Source: Staphylococcus sp. (GTDB lineage: Bacteria; Bacteroidota; Bacteroidia; Bacteroidales; Muribaculaceae). From it: a stretch of DNA of 64,000 nt. The DNA lies in the NCBI GenBank assembly GCA_023665865.1, contig JAMPDC010000001.1, positions 1,195,444 to 1,259,443 of the forward strand. Direction: 5' to 3'. This document shows, piece after piece, positions 38,159 through 46,316 of the stretch. Numbering within the stretch: the stretch's first letter is position 1; each line of letters starts with the position of its first letter. The position numbers and the translations under genes were made by a program. Under the pieces are notes generated by a model. The model was not told the DNA's origin, did not search any database, and saw only the letters and a program-made list of their open reading frames with translations.

Positions 38159-38849
38159 AACCTAAGCGAGTCTCGATGTTGTTGCCGTAACGTCCGATTT
38201 TCTTACGCAGGCGTGTGATGTTTGTGTCGATAGTACGGTTTGTCACCACAACATCATCTGCCCAAACATGGCGAATGATCTCCTCGCGCGAATAGATGCG
38301 GTTGCGTCTGCGCAGGAAGAATGAGAGTATTTCAAGCTCGGTTTTTGTGAGGGCTATTTTCTCTTCGTCAAGATAGCAGGTCTTGTCGTTGGGATCGATG
38401 CGGAGACCCTGGTAGACGATCTGGGGCTCAAGGCCGTCGTCGACTACTGCCGGGGCTGCCTCGCGCGCCCTGCGGGCTATCTGTGCGCGGCGGAGCACGG
38501 CGTTGACACGGGCTATCACCTCGCTGATCTTAAACGGTTTGGTGATATAGTCATCGGCTCCTATGTTGAGGCCCATGACGGTGTCGTCCTCTCCATCGAG
38601 GGCTGAGCAGAAGATGATGGGGACTTCTTCCATTGCGTTGGAGTTGCGGAGGCGTTTGGCAAAGTCAAAGCCGCTCAGTCGCTCCATCATGATGTCGACG
38701 ATGAAGAGGTCGTAGGGGGTGAGGTCCATTTCGAGTGCCTCTTCTGCGCTATAGGCCGTGTCTACAAGATAGCCTTCTTTCTGTAGATTATATTTTAGAA
38801 TCTCGCAGATTGATTCTTCGTCATCTATTACTAACAGGCGTGTGCTCAT
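38130..38849 (-). CDS. OmpR-family response regulator
   Basis: 239 residues. Receiver domain: acidic Asp10, phosphorylation site Asp52 in LFIVDIMMERLSG, Lys104 in DDYITKPF. The C-terminal winged helix is of OmpR/PhoB type (LTKTELEILSFFLRR, then TNRTIDTNITRLRKKIG). It is the upstream partner of the overlapping histidine kinase. RprY of Bacteroides is one possible relative, but I cannot assign the orthologue from sequence alone. Confidence 0.93.
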   Translation of the reverse strand: MSTRLLVIDDEESICEILKYNLQKEGYLVDTAYSAEEALEMDLTPYDLFIVDIMMERLSGFDFAKRLRNSNAMEEVPIIFCSALDGEDDTVMGLNIGADDYITKPFKISEVIARVNAVLRRAQIARRAREAAPAVVDDGLEPQIVYQGLRIDPNDKTCYLDEEKIALTKTELEILSFFLRRRNRIYSREEIIRHVWADDVVVTNRTIDTNITRLRKKIGRYGNNIETRLGFGYGFKEKD

Positions 38850-38985
38850 ATCGGTATGATTATGTACGTTTTCGAGATTTTGTCGCTAAATTACAACATT
38901 TTTTCGTGTCTCTGTGTTAATGATTGTTAAACCGAGGTTTCGCGTGAACTTTTCAGCCTCCCCGCGGTTTTAAAGACATAGTTAC

Positions 38986-38993
38986 TATATTTG
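38986..38993 (+). promoter_or_regulatory. -7 box of small RNA copy C
   Basis: TATATTTG within GTTACTATATTTGCACTG, identical to the promoter of copy B. Confidence 0.7.
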
Positions 38994-38999
38994 CACTGT

Positions 39000-39066
39000 G
39001 TTTTCATGGTATTAGATTTAAGGTTAAAAAAATAATAGGCTGTCGTGATGACAGCCTATTGTTTTA
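39000..39066 (+). ncRNA. Small RNA gene, copy C of a three-member family
   Basis: Plus-strand unit: leader GTGTTTTCATGGTATTAG then ATTTAAGGTTAAA, identical to copy B, followed by an 11-bp stem AATAGGCTGTC / GACAGCCTATT (39034-39044 with 39050-39060) and a short T run. Base changes in the lower stem relative to copy B (AATAGG/CCTATT against AACAGG/CCTGTT) keep pairing, so they are compensatory. It lies between the response regulator gene and the ABC ATPase gene. Confidence 0.75.
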
Positions 39067-39096
39067 TATGTCCGGATGGAAGTGCCGGGCCTCCCT

Positions 39097-40533
39097 TCAG
39101 ATCTTCACCAGGGTCTTGGTCAGGGTGACGATCGAGGGGATCTCGCGCTCATAGTGGGTCACGAAAATCAATGTGCTCTTGTTGCGGCTGACGAGGAGGT
39201 CGATGACGCGGCGGACGCGCTCCTTGTGTGAGGCGTCGAGTCCGTGGAGGGGTTCGTCGAGAATCAGTAGCTCCGGTTGCTTGATGAGGGTACGTGCCAG
39301 AAGCACAAGGCGCTGCTCGCCCGAGGATAGTTCGGCAAACTGACGGTCGGCCAGATGGGTGATGTCGAGCAACGATAGCCACTGCCGGGCTTCGTCGAGC
39401 TCTTCGGGGCTTGCCTTGCGGAATTGCGACAGGGAGTTTCTCATTCCACCGACCACGATCTCTATCACCGGGAGCGACGAGCGGAAATAGAGTTGCATCT
39501 CGGGGCAGATGTAGCCGATGCGGTCTTTGATTTCCCAGATGCTCTCGCCCGAGCCACGGCGGCGGTCAAAGAGGGTGATGCGGTTGGCGTAGGCCTGGGG
39601 GTTGTCGGCGCAGACGAGGCTCAGCAACAGTGACTTTCCCGAACCGTTGGGGCCGGTCAGAGCCCAGCGCTCTCCTGATCTCACCACCCAGTCGATTCCT
39701 TCGAGTATGGAGCGTTGTCCGTAGCGCACATGTCCGTCCTCGATGGCAAAGGCTATCTCAAAGTCCTTGCGGCCCTCCTTGGGTGCAGGGAGCTCCCCGA
39801 TGTCGGGACCGCCGGCGGTACCGGTACCATTGGTTGCGGCAGGGTAGGCGGTACCGCCTACGGTACCATAGCTTGTCGGGAGCGACAGACAGCGGTCGTC
39901 GAGGCGGATGACCGAGTTGGCAAACGGTGGGATGTCGGCTTCATCGCAGAGCAGAAGCACTATGCCTGTGCCGGCTGCTGAGATGCCGGAGATTGCCGTG
40001 TCGAGTTCATCGCGCGAGCGGGCGTCGAGACCTATGTAGGGATTGTCGAGGATGAGGATGTCGGGCGTGTCGAGCAGAGTGTTGATGATCAACAGTTTCC
40101 GCAGCTCGCCGCTTGAGAGATAGTTGATGCGCTTGCCGGTAACATCGCACAGGGCGAAGGCTTCACACAGTTGCTCCCAGCGCTCCGATGTGGCTTTCCC
40201 GCCGAGGATCTCGCCGACGGTGGGGACCAGATCGTTGACCGTGGCTTCGAGACGCTGGTCATAGCGGGTGACCTCTATGCCGGTGAGGGAGTGGATGTCG
40301 GTAAACGCGAGCTTCCTGACCTTCATGTCGGGGCGTGCGAACTCCAGACGGTTGCCGTAGGCATAGCGGCCTTTCTCGATGACGAGGCCGAGAGCCGACT
40401 TGCCGGAGCCGTTTGGGCCGAGGACGGCGGTGACTCCTGCGGGGATATATGACCGGTGGGGATTATTGATGATGACGTTGCCGTAGCCGAGACGCTCGCT
40501 GGCGAAACGGACAAGAACTTCCGGGGTATCCAT
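39097..40533 (-). CDS. Double ABC ATPase (ModF-like)
   Basis: 478 residues from the ATG at 40533 (MDTPEVLVRFASERLGYG); the frame extends further upstream but without family match. Two ATPase domains: first Walker A GPNGSGKSALG, signature YLSSGELRKLL and Walker B ILILDNPYIG; second Walker A GPNGSGKSLLL, signature ELSSGEQRLVL and Walker B LLILDEPLHG. No membrane domain is encoded, as in ModF. Function unknown. The linker between the domains is Gly/Thr-rich (GTVGGTAYPAATNGTGTAGG) and is encoded by GGTACC repeats. Confidence 0.88.
   Translation of the reverse strand: MDTPEVLVRFASERLGYGNVIINNPHRSYIPAGVTAVLGPNGSGKSALGLVIEKGRYAYGNRLEFARPDMKVRKLAFTDIHSLTGIEVTRYDQRLEATVNDLVPTVGEILGGKATSERWEQLCEAFALCDVTGKRINYLSSGELRKLLIINTLLDTPDILILDNPYIGLDARSRDELDTAISGISAAGTGIVLLLCDEADIPPFANSVIRLDDRCLSLPTSYGTVGGTAYPAATNGTGTAGGPDIGELPAPKEGRKDFEIAFAIEDGHVRYGQRSILEGIDWVVRSGERWALTGPNGSGKSLLLSLVCADNPQAYANRITLFDRRRGSGESIWEIKDRIGYICPEMQLYFRSSLPVIEIVVGGMRNSLSQFRKASPEELDEARQWLSLLDITHLADRQFAELSSGEQRLVLLARTLIKQPELLILDEPLHGLDASHKERVRRVIDLLVSRNKSTLIFVTHYEREIPSIVTLTKTLVKI
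39817..39867. repeat. GGTACC repeat cluster inside the ABC ATPase gene
   Basis: Four GGTACC units in 51 bp (39817, 39823, 39850, 39862), in frame, encoding the Gly/Thr/Ala-rich linker between the ATPase domains. Confidence 0.75.
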
Positions 40534-40702
40534 TGTCAAGTACACTCTATCTATTAATATGTGGTGGTTGATAAACCTGTTGATGATGCTTTGCAGGTGC
40601 AAAGTTACGAATTTGCAACGTGAACAGGCATCGGAAAGACCCAAATACTCAAATTTAATGGTGGATTTGATGACGGATATTTCGATTTTATAAGATTTTT
40701 TG

Positions 40703-40710
40703 TATTTTTG
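40703..40710 (+). promoter_or_regulatory. -7 box for the first POT transporter
   Basis: TATTTTTGCA, 86 nt before the ATG at 40796. Confidence 0.65.
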
Positions 40711-40795
40711 CACAGACTCTCCGTCATGAACCCGAGTTAATCTTAAATTTTATACCACCGGCTTCACGCCTAACAATCGAAATTTTAATTACGTT

Positions 40796-42322
40796 ATGTT
40801 CAAAGACCAACCCAAAGGCCTTATTCCTGCCGCTCTCAGCAACATGGGAGAGCGCTTTGGCTACTACATCATGAATGCGGTGTTAGTGCTTTTCCTCTGT
40901 TCGAAATTCGGACTCAGTGAAGAGACCAGCACTCTGATCTATTCATTTTTCTATGCCGGTATCTATCTGCTCAGCCTCGTGGGCGGTGTGATCGCCGACC
41001 GTACCCGCAACTACAAGGGCACCATCATCAGCGGCCTCGTCGTGATGTGTCTCGGCTATCTCTTGCTGTCTATTCCCATCCTCTCGACCAGCGACAACAT
41101 CTCGTGGCTCCTCCCGATGACCTGCTTCGCCCTCTTCCTCATCGCCTTTGGCAACGGTCTTTTCAAGGGTAACCTCCAGGCCATCGTCGGTCAGCTCTAC
41201 GACAATCCCAAGTATGCCTCCAAGCGCGACTCCGGCTTCCAGATCTTCTACGTCTTCATCAACGTCGGCGGTCTCATCGCACCCTTCGTGGCTCCGATGC
41301 TCCGCAGCTGGTGGCTCGGTGTCCACAACCTTGCCTACAATGCCAAGCTCCCCGCGCTCTGCCATGAATATCTCAGCGTGACCGACAATATGTCGACCGA
41401 GAACATTGACAACCTCTATGCGCTCATCACTGCCACCGGTGGCAACGTCGCCGGCGACATCCAGGCCTTCTGCAGCGAATATCTCGAGGTGTTCAACACC
41501 GGTGTCCACTACTCGTTCATCGCCTCTGTCTGTGCGATGCTCCTCTCGCTCGTCATCTTCCTCATCTTCAAGAAGGGTCTCCCCAATCCCTCTGCAAAGG
41601 CCAAGGCTGCATCCGTCAGCATCTCCGACGAGGAGCGCCGCGCTATGGCCAAGGAGATCAAGCAGCGCATGATGGCTCTCTTCGCAGTGCTCGGCGTCGT
41701 GATCTTCTTCTGGTTCTCATTCCACCAGAACGGCACCTCGCTCTCACTCTTCGCCCGTGACTTCGTCGACACATCTACAATCGCTCCCGAGATCTGGCAG
41801 GCTGTCAATCCCTTCTTCGTGATCGTGCTGACTCCCGTAGTCATGGCCTTCTTCGCCATGCTCAGCCGCCGCGGCATCGAGATCTCCACTCCTAAGAAAA
41901 TCGCCATCGGCATGGGTCTCGCAGGACTTGCTTTCCTCTTCCTCGCCATCTTCTCGGGTGTCTCAGGCTACCCCTCGGCCACCGACTTCCGCGCGATGCC
42001 CGTCAGCGAGACCGCAGGGATGCTCGCAGGCCCCTGGGTGCTGATACTCCTCTACTTCTTCCTCACAGTAGCCGAGCTCTTCATCTCGCCGCTGGGTCTC
42101 TCATTTGTTTCGAAGGTGGCCCCTGCCCACATGCAGGGCCTCTGCCAGGGCCTCTGGCTCGGTGCCACGGCCCTCGGTAACCTCCTGCTCTGGATCGGCC
42201 CGCTGATGTACAATGCATGGCCTCTCTGGATGTGCTGGAGCGTCTTCCTCGCAGTCTGCCTCATCTCGATGGCTGTCATGTTTGGCATGGTGAAATGGCT
42301 TGAGCGCGTCACCAACGCCTGA
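40796..42322 (+). CDS. POT-family peptide transporter, copy 1
   Basis: 508 residues with about 14 membrane helices. N-terminal MFKDQPKGLIPAALSNMGERFGYYIM is the POT start with the ExxERFxYY-like motif, here NMGERFGYY, so the first Glu is replaced. The loop GNGLFKGNLQAIVGQLYD and the late FVSKVAPAHMQGLCQGLW also fit. Family members import di- and tripeptides with protons. It is the first of two tandem paralogues. Confidence 0.9.
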   Translation: MFKDQPKGLIPAALSNMGERFGYYIMNAVLVLFLCSKFGLSEETSTLIYSFFYAGIYLLSLVGGVIADRTRNYKGTIISGLVVMCLGYLLLSIPILSTSDNISWLLPMTCFALFLIAFGNGLFKGNLQAIVGQLYDNPKYASKRDSGFQIFYVFINVGGLIAPFVAPMLRSWWLGVHNLAYNAKLPALCHEYLSVTDNMSTENIDNLYALITATGGNVAGDIQAFCSEYLEVFNTGVHYSFIASVCAMLLSLVIFLIFKKGLPNPSAKAKAASVSISDEERRAMAKEIKQRMMALFAVLGVVIFFWFSFHQNGTSLSLFARDFVDTSTIAPEIWQAVNPFFVIVLTPVVMAFFAMLSRRGIEISTPKKIAIGMGLAGLAFLFLAIFSGVSGYPSATDFRAMPVSETAGMLAGPWVLILLYFFLTVAELFISPLGLSFVSKVAPAHMQGLCQGLWLGATALGNLLLWIGPLMYNAWPLWMCWSVFLAVCLISMAVMFGMVKWLERVTNA

Positions 42323-42415
42323 TATTCTCCCAAGGATATATTTATATTATATATCAGTTAGATTAATGCGCAGGGGTGTCGAAGGCCAAAATCCTTCCTC
42401 ACCCTTGCTTTTTAA

Positions 42416-42460
42416 ACTCCCGACTCCCGATTCTCAACTCTCGATTCTCGATTCTCAACT
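42416..42460. repeat. CT-rich tandem repeat upstream of POT copy 2
   Basis: Units of 6-8 bp such as GATTCTC and AACTCTC in about 45 bp on the plus strand, ending just before the leader of the second transporter (ATG at 42469). Confidence 0.75.
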
Positions 42461-42468
42461 ATAAGCCT

Positions 42469-44175
42469 ATGTTCAAGAACCAACCGGCCGGACTCTATGT
42501 CCTCGCGCTTGCCAACACCGGAGAGCGCTTCGGCTACTACACAATGCTCGCCATCTTCCTCCTCTATCTCCAGGCGAAGTTCGGGCTCGACTCCACGGTC
42601 TCCGGACAGATCTATGCCATCTTCCTTGCCTCGGTCTATTTCATGCCCCTCATCGGCGGATGGCTTGCCGACAAGTGGAGCTTCTCAAAGTGTGTGGTCT
42701 CCGGACTCGCCGTCATGTTTGCCGGCTATCTCATCATGGCTATCCCGACCGACATCCGCTCCACCTCCTCGCTCGTGGTTCTCTGCGCGGCACTCTTCCT
42801 CATTGCCTGCGGCACGGGTCTCTTCAAGGGCAACCTCCAGGTGATGGTCGGCGACCTCTACAACGAGCCTCGCTACAGCGGTCAGCGCGACGCTGCGTTC
42901 TCGCTCTTCTACATGGCCATCAACATCGGCTCCATGTTTGCGCCGATGGCTGCCACCGCGATGTGTAACATGGCTCTCCAAGCCCGCGGCTATGTCTATG
43001 TTTCCTCCCTTCCCGGACTGTGCAATGACTATCTGGACGGACATGAGAACGGTGCCGAGCTGATCTCTGTCATCTCCGAAAGCGGCATGACGGCCGGGTC
43101 GGATCTCTCGGCCTTTGCCGGTGACTACATCACGACCCTCTCGACCGGCTACACCTACGCCTTTGCCATTGCCTGCGTCTCGCTCATCGTCAGCGTCCTC
43201 ATCTACTTCTTCGGGCGCCACACATACGCCCACATCCTCACCGACAAGACCAAGGCCGCCAAGGCTGCAAGCGCTGCCGCAGCGGGAGCACCGGAGCTAT
43301 CGCCTACCCAGGTTCGCCAGCGCGTCGTGGCCCTCCTGCTCGTCTTTGCCGTCGTCATCTTCTTCTGGATGGTCTTCAACCAGAACGGCGCCACGCTGAC
43401 GGAGTTTGCCAAGAGCTGCACCGCCCCCGAAGCCACGGGCTGGACACGTATAGGCTTCAACGTGTGGGCGCTCGGTGCGGTAGCCATCGGAGTCTACGCC
43501 CTCTTCAACCTCTTCCAGTCAAAGGGCTTCCTCAGCCGCCTCATCTCGGTCCTGATCATAGCCGGAGTCTGCGGAGTGCTCATCTACCTGTACTCCGTCA
43601 CCCCCGACCCGCTGACAGGCATACAGCCGCAGGAATACCAGCAGTTCAACCCCTTCTTCGTAGTGGCGCTCACGCCAGTCTCCATCGCCCTCTTCGGATG
43701 GCTCGCCCGACGTAAGGCCGAGCCCTCGGCTCCGCGCAAGATCGGCTACGGTATGGTCATGGCTGCCGTCGCCTACGTCGTCATGCTTATCGGTTCCCTC
43801 TCCGTTACCGGTACCACCGGTACAGTCTCCTCCAACTGGCTCATGTCGACCTACCTGCTTCTGACCTTTGCCGAGCTGCTCCTCTCGCCGATGGGCATCA
43901 GCTTCGTCAGCAAGGTGGCACCTCCCAGGCTCAAGGGCTCGATGATGGGCGGATGGTTTGCCGCCACCGCCATCGGCAACTATCTCGTCTCCATCCCCAT
44001 GATCCTCTGGGGCAAGATCCCGACGTTCATGGTGTGGGGCATCCTCGTGGTCATCTGCCTCATCTCCGCTGCCTTCATCTTCGGCATCATGAAGAAGCTC
44101 GAGGCTGCGACGGCCGACGCTCCCGACCCCGCTCTTGCCGACAAGCCCGACATCGTGGAGGAAGAAGTGCTTTGA
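42469..44175 (+). CDS. POT-family peptide transporter, copy 2
   Basis: 568 residues from the ATG at 42469 (MFKNQPAGLYVLALANTGERFGYYTM), preferred over a longer frame that runs through the repeat tract. It aligns with copy 1 in the N-terminus (NTGERFGYY), GTGLFKGNLQVMVGDLY and SFVSKVAPPRLKG. It is longer by about 60 residues, mainly in the loops after helices 8-9. GGTACC sites occur at about 43811 (TGTTGTV). Proton-coupled oligopeptide importer by family. Confidence 0.9.
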   Translation: MFKNQPAGLYVLALANTGERFGYYTMLAIFLLYLQAKFGLDSTVSGQIYAIFLASVYFMPLIGGWLADKWSFSKCVVSGLAVMFAGYLIMAIPTDIRSTSSLVVLCAALFLIACGTGLFKGNLQVMVGDLYNEPRYSGQRDAAFSLFYMAINIGSMFAPMAATAMCNMALQARGYVYVSSLPGLCNDYLDGHENGAELISVISESGMTAGSDLSAFAGDYITTLSTGYTYAFAIACVSLIVSVLIYFFGRHTYAHILTDKTKAAKAASAAAAGAPELSPTQVRQRVVALLLVFAVVIFFWMVFNQNGATLTEFAKSCTAPEATGWTRIGFNVWALGAVAIGVYALFNLFQSKGFLSRLISVLIIAGVCGVLIYLYSVTPDPLTGIQPQEYQQFNPFFVVALTPVSIALFGWLARRKAEPSAPRKIGYGMVMAAVAYVVMLIGSLSVTGTTGTVSSNWLMSTYLLLTFAELLLSPMGISFVSKVAPPRLKGSMMGGWFAATAIGNYLVSIPMILWGKIPTFMVWGILVVICLISAAFIFGIMKKLEAATADAPDPALADKPDIVEEEVL

Positions 44176-44265
44176 CACGCGGCAGTTTAACATGTGTTCA
44201 ATGCTTTTAGGGTGTTTTATGCGTTTCCTGGACCCCATGATTGCCCGTATGCGGAGTTTTTTTCG

Positions 44266-44273
44266 TAATTTTG
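44266..44273 (+). promoter_or_regulatory. -7 box for the NhaC-type gene
   Basis: TAATTTTGCA, 92 nt before the TTG start. Confidence 0.6.
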
Positions 44274-44364
44274 CAGTCATGGCAGGCATCTTTTGTCTTG
44301 CGGACATCAAGAGCCTGTGGCAAATTGCTATTAATAACATTTCTAAGGTAACATAAAGGTAACA

Positions 44365-45819
44365 TTGAATACACAAGGCCTCTTCGGACGGCGCAACCAG
44401 CCGTCGCTCGCGCTTTCGCTCATCCCCTTTTCATTTCTGCTTGTCACCCTCATCTCGGTCATCGTCATGCGTGGAGCCGACGGAGTTTCCGAACACGGCC
44501 CCGCCATCCTGCTCGCATCGGCAGCCCTCGCCATGCTTCTCTCGGCCATAGGAGGGGTAGCCACCCGCCGCGGACTCTCGGTGGGGCTCCGCAGGAGCGC
44601 CGTGCAGATACTCCCGGCTGTCCCCATCCTCATCTGCATCGCCATTGTGGCCACCACGTGGATGCTCTCGGGAGTGGTTCCGACGCTGATTGCCTACGGT
44701 CTCCACATCCTTTCGCCGCGCCTCTTCCTGCTCATCACCTGCCTTGTCTGCTCGGTCATCTCGGTCATGACGGGCAGCTCATGGACCACCATAGCCACCA
44801 TCGGCGTAGCCTTCATGGGCATCGGTGAGGTCATGGGCTACAGCGACCCCTGGATTGCGGGAGCCATCATCTCGGGAGCCTATTTCGGCGACAAGGTCTC
44901 GCCTCTGAGCGACACTACCGTCGTCGCATCGTCGACCGCCGGAGTCGACCTCTTCGACCACATACGCTATCTCATGTTCACCACCGTCCCCGCAATGGGG
45001 ATAGCCCTCATAGTCTACGTAGCCGTCGGCTTCCTCACCCCTCTCACACCCTCGCCCGAGTCGGCACCGATACTCGACGCTCTCGCCGCCACCTTCCGCA
45101 TAAGCCCGTGGACACTTGTCATCCCCCTGCTGACACTCGTCATGATAGCCCTGCGCATCCCCACGCTCATCGTGCTCTTCAGCGCAGGCATCCTCGGGGC
45201 CATAGGCATCGCCGTGTTCCAGCCGCAGCTCTCGATGGGCTTCACCGACACTCTCCGGGCCTTCTGGAGCGGATCGGCCTTGCAGACGGGCAGTGAGTCG
45301 CTCGACTCCCTCGTCGGCACAGGTGGCATCCTCGGCATGCTCCCCACCGTCTGGCTCGTCCTCAGCGCCATGGTCTTCGGCTCGGTCATGATAGGCACGG
45401 GGATGCTGGCAAAGCTCACCGATGCGTTCACACGCCGTCTGAGAAAGCGCACGGGCATCGTCAGCGCCACCGTAGCCAGCGGACTTGCCATGAACTGCGC
45501 CACCGCCGACCAATATCTATCGCTAATCATCACGGGCAACATGTATCGCTCCCTCTACCGCCGCTACGGGCTTGAGCCGCGACTGCTCAGCCGCTCGATG
45601 GAGGATTCGATCTCCGTCACCTCAGTCCTTGTCCCGTGGAATTCGTGTGGCATCACCCAGTCGACTGTTCTCGGCGTCAGCACTCTCGTCTACTTCCCCT
45701 GCTGCATCTTCAATCTGCTCACTCCCCTCATGAGCATCCTCATGGCCCGTCTCGGTTTCAAGATCCCCGAACGACGAGTTGAGAATCGAGAGTTGGGAGT
45801 CGTAAGTCGAGAGTCGTAA
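44365..45819 (+). CDS. NhaC-family Na+/H+ antiporter
   Basis: 484 residues with about 11-12 membrane helices. Initiation appears to be at TTG (44365); an in-frame stop at 44344 rules out a much longer form, and the next ATG is far downstream. NhaC landmarks: MTGSSWTTIATIGVAFMGIG, SGAYFGDKVSPLSDTTVVASS, ATADQYLSLIITGNMY and SVTSVLVPWNSCGITQS. It exchanges sodium for protons. The last ~14 codons (RRVENRELGVVSRES) are encoded by the GAG-type tandem tract, so the repeat has grown into the C-terminus. Confidence 0.9.
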   Translation: MNTQGLFGRRNQPSLALSLIPFSFLLVTLISVIVMRGADGVSEHGPAILLASAALAMLLSAIGGVATRRGLSVGLRRSAVQILPAVPILICIAIVATTWMLSGVVPTLIAYGLHILSPRLFLLITCLVCSVISVMTGSSWTTIATIGVAFMGIGEVMGYSDPWIAGAIISGAYFGDKVSPLSDTTVVASSTAGVDLFDHIRYLMFTTVPAMGIALIVYVAVGFLTPLTPSPESAPILDALAATFRISPWTLVIPLLTLVMIALRIPTLIVLFSAGILGAIGIAVFQPQLSMGFTDTLRAFWSGSALQTGSESLDSLVGTGGILGMLPTVWLVLSAMVFGSVMIGTGMLAKLTDAFTRRLRKRTGIVSATVASGLAMNCATADQYLSLIITGNMYRSLYRRYGLEPRLLSRSMEDSISVTSVLVPWNSCGITQSTVLGVSTLVYFPCCIFNLLTPLMSILMARLGFKIPERRVENRELGVVSRES

Positions 45820-45862
45820 GTCATTAGTCGGAAGATGGGAGTCGTGAGTCGTGAGTCTTTCT
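45775..45862. repeat. GAGAGTC-type tandem tract crossing the nhaC stop
   Basis: GAGAATCGAGAGTTGGGAGTC and further GAGTCGTAAGTC units on the plus strand, spanning the end of the antiporter gene and the start of the repeat island. Confidence 0.75.
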
Positions 45863-45889
45863 CGGCAAGCTGATTACGTGAGTTGGCTC

Positions 45890-46095
45890 CTGCCGGAGGC
45901 AGGGTAGTTGTGATGAAACCCCAGGCAAGGCCTGGGGGTAGACAGCCGTATGGAATAATAGCCTCGGAGAGGCGCTATAGACGCGGGGTATGTCTCTCTG
46001 TCACAAACCGCCTCTCCGAGGCTCTGGGATATGCGTGTCGGATGGTCCCCCAGGCCTTGCCTGGGGTTTCTGCATGATCTATCTGCCTCCGGCAG
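45890..46095. repeat. Nested palindromic REP-like element
   Basis: Three nested, perfect inverted pairs: CTGCCGGAGGCAG (45890-45902) with CTGCCTCCGGCAG (46083-46095); a 23-bp AAACCCCAGGCAAGGCCTGG-type arm (45916-45938) with 46047-46069; GCCTCGGAGAGGCG (45961-45974) with CGCCTCTCCGAGGC (46009-46022). The first two arms are also self-pairing. This looks like a REP/BIME-type repeat rather than a gene. Confidence 0.8.
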
Positions 46096-46117
46096 ATATG
46101 ACTTGGGAGGCGGGTGT

Positions 46118-46200
46118 TGTAAGTCGAGAGTCGTAAGTAGGGAGGCGGGAGTTTAGTCGTAAGTAGGGAGGCGGGAGTCATTAGTCAAGAGACGGGAGTT
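46118..46200. repeat. GAG/GTC-type tandem tract
   Basis: Mixed units of GTAAGTCGAGAGTC and GTAGGGAGGCGGGAGT, with the GGGAGGCGGGAG block present twice, on the plus strand. Confidence 0.65.
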
Positions 46201-46267
46201 ATGGGGCTGAAAATGCGGAACGCGTAGCCAACTCTCGTCATCGGCTTGCCGCTTTCGAGCTTGCCGA

Positions 46268-46312
46268 GAAAGATTCTCCATTCTCGACTCTCAATTCTCA
46301 ACTCACGACTCC
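46268..46312. repeat. CTC-type tandem tract
   Basis: Units such as CTCGACTCTCAATTCTCAACTC on the plus strand, opposite in orientation to 46118-46200, directly flanking the inverted-repeat element. Confidence 0.65.
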
Positions 46313-46316
46313 CTGT

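Noticed and set aside
45883-46077. 64-residue frame in the nested palindrome
   Set aside because: Codons come from the palindrome arms; typical spurious frame in REP-like DNA.
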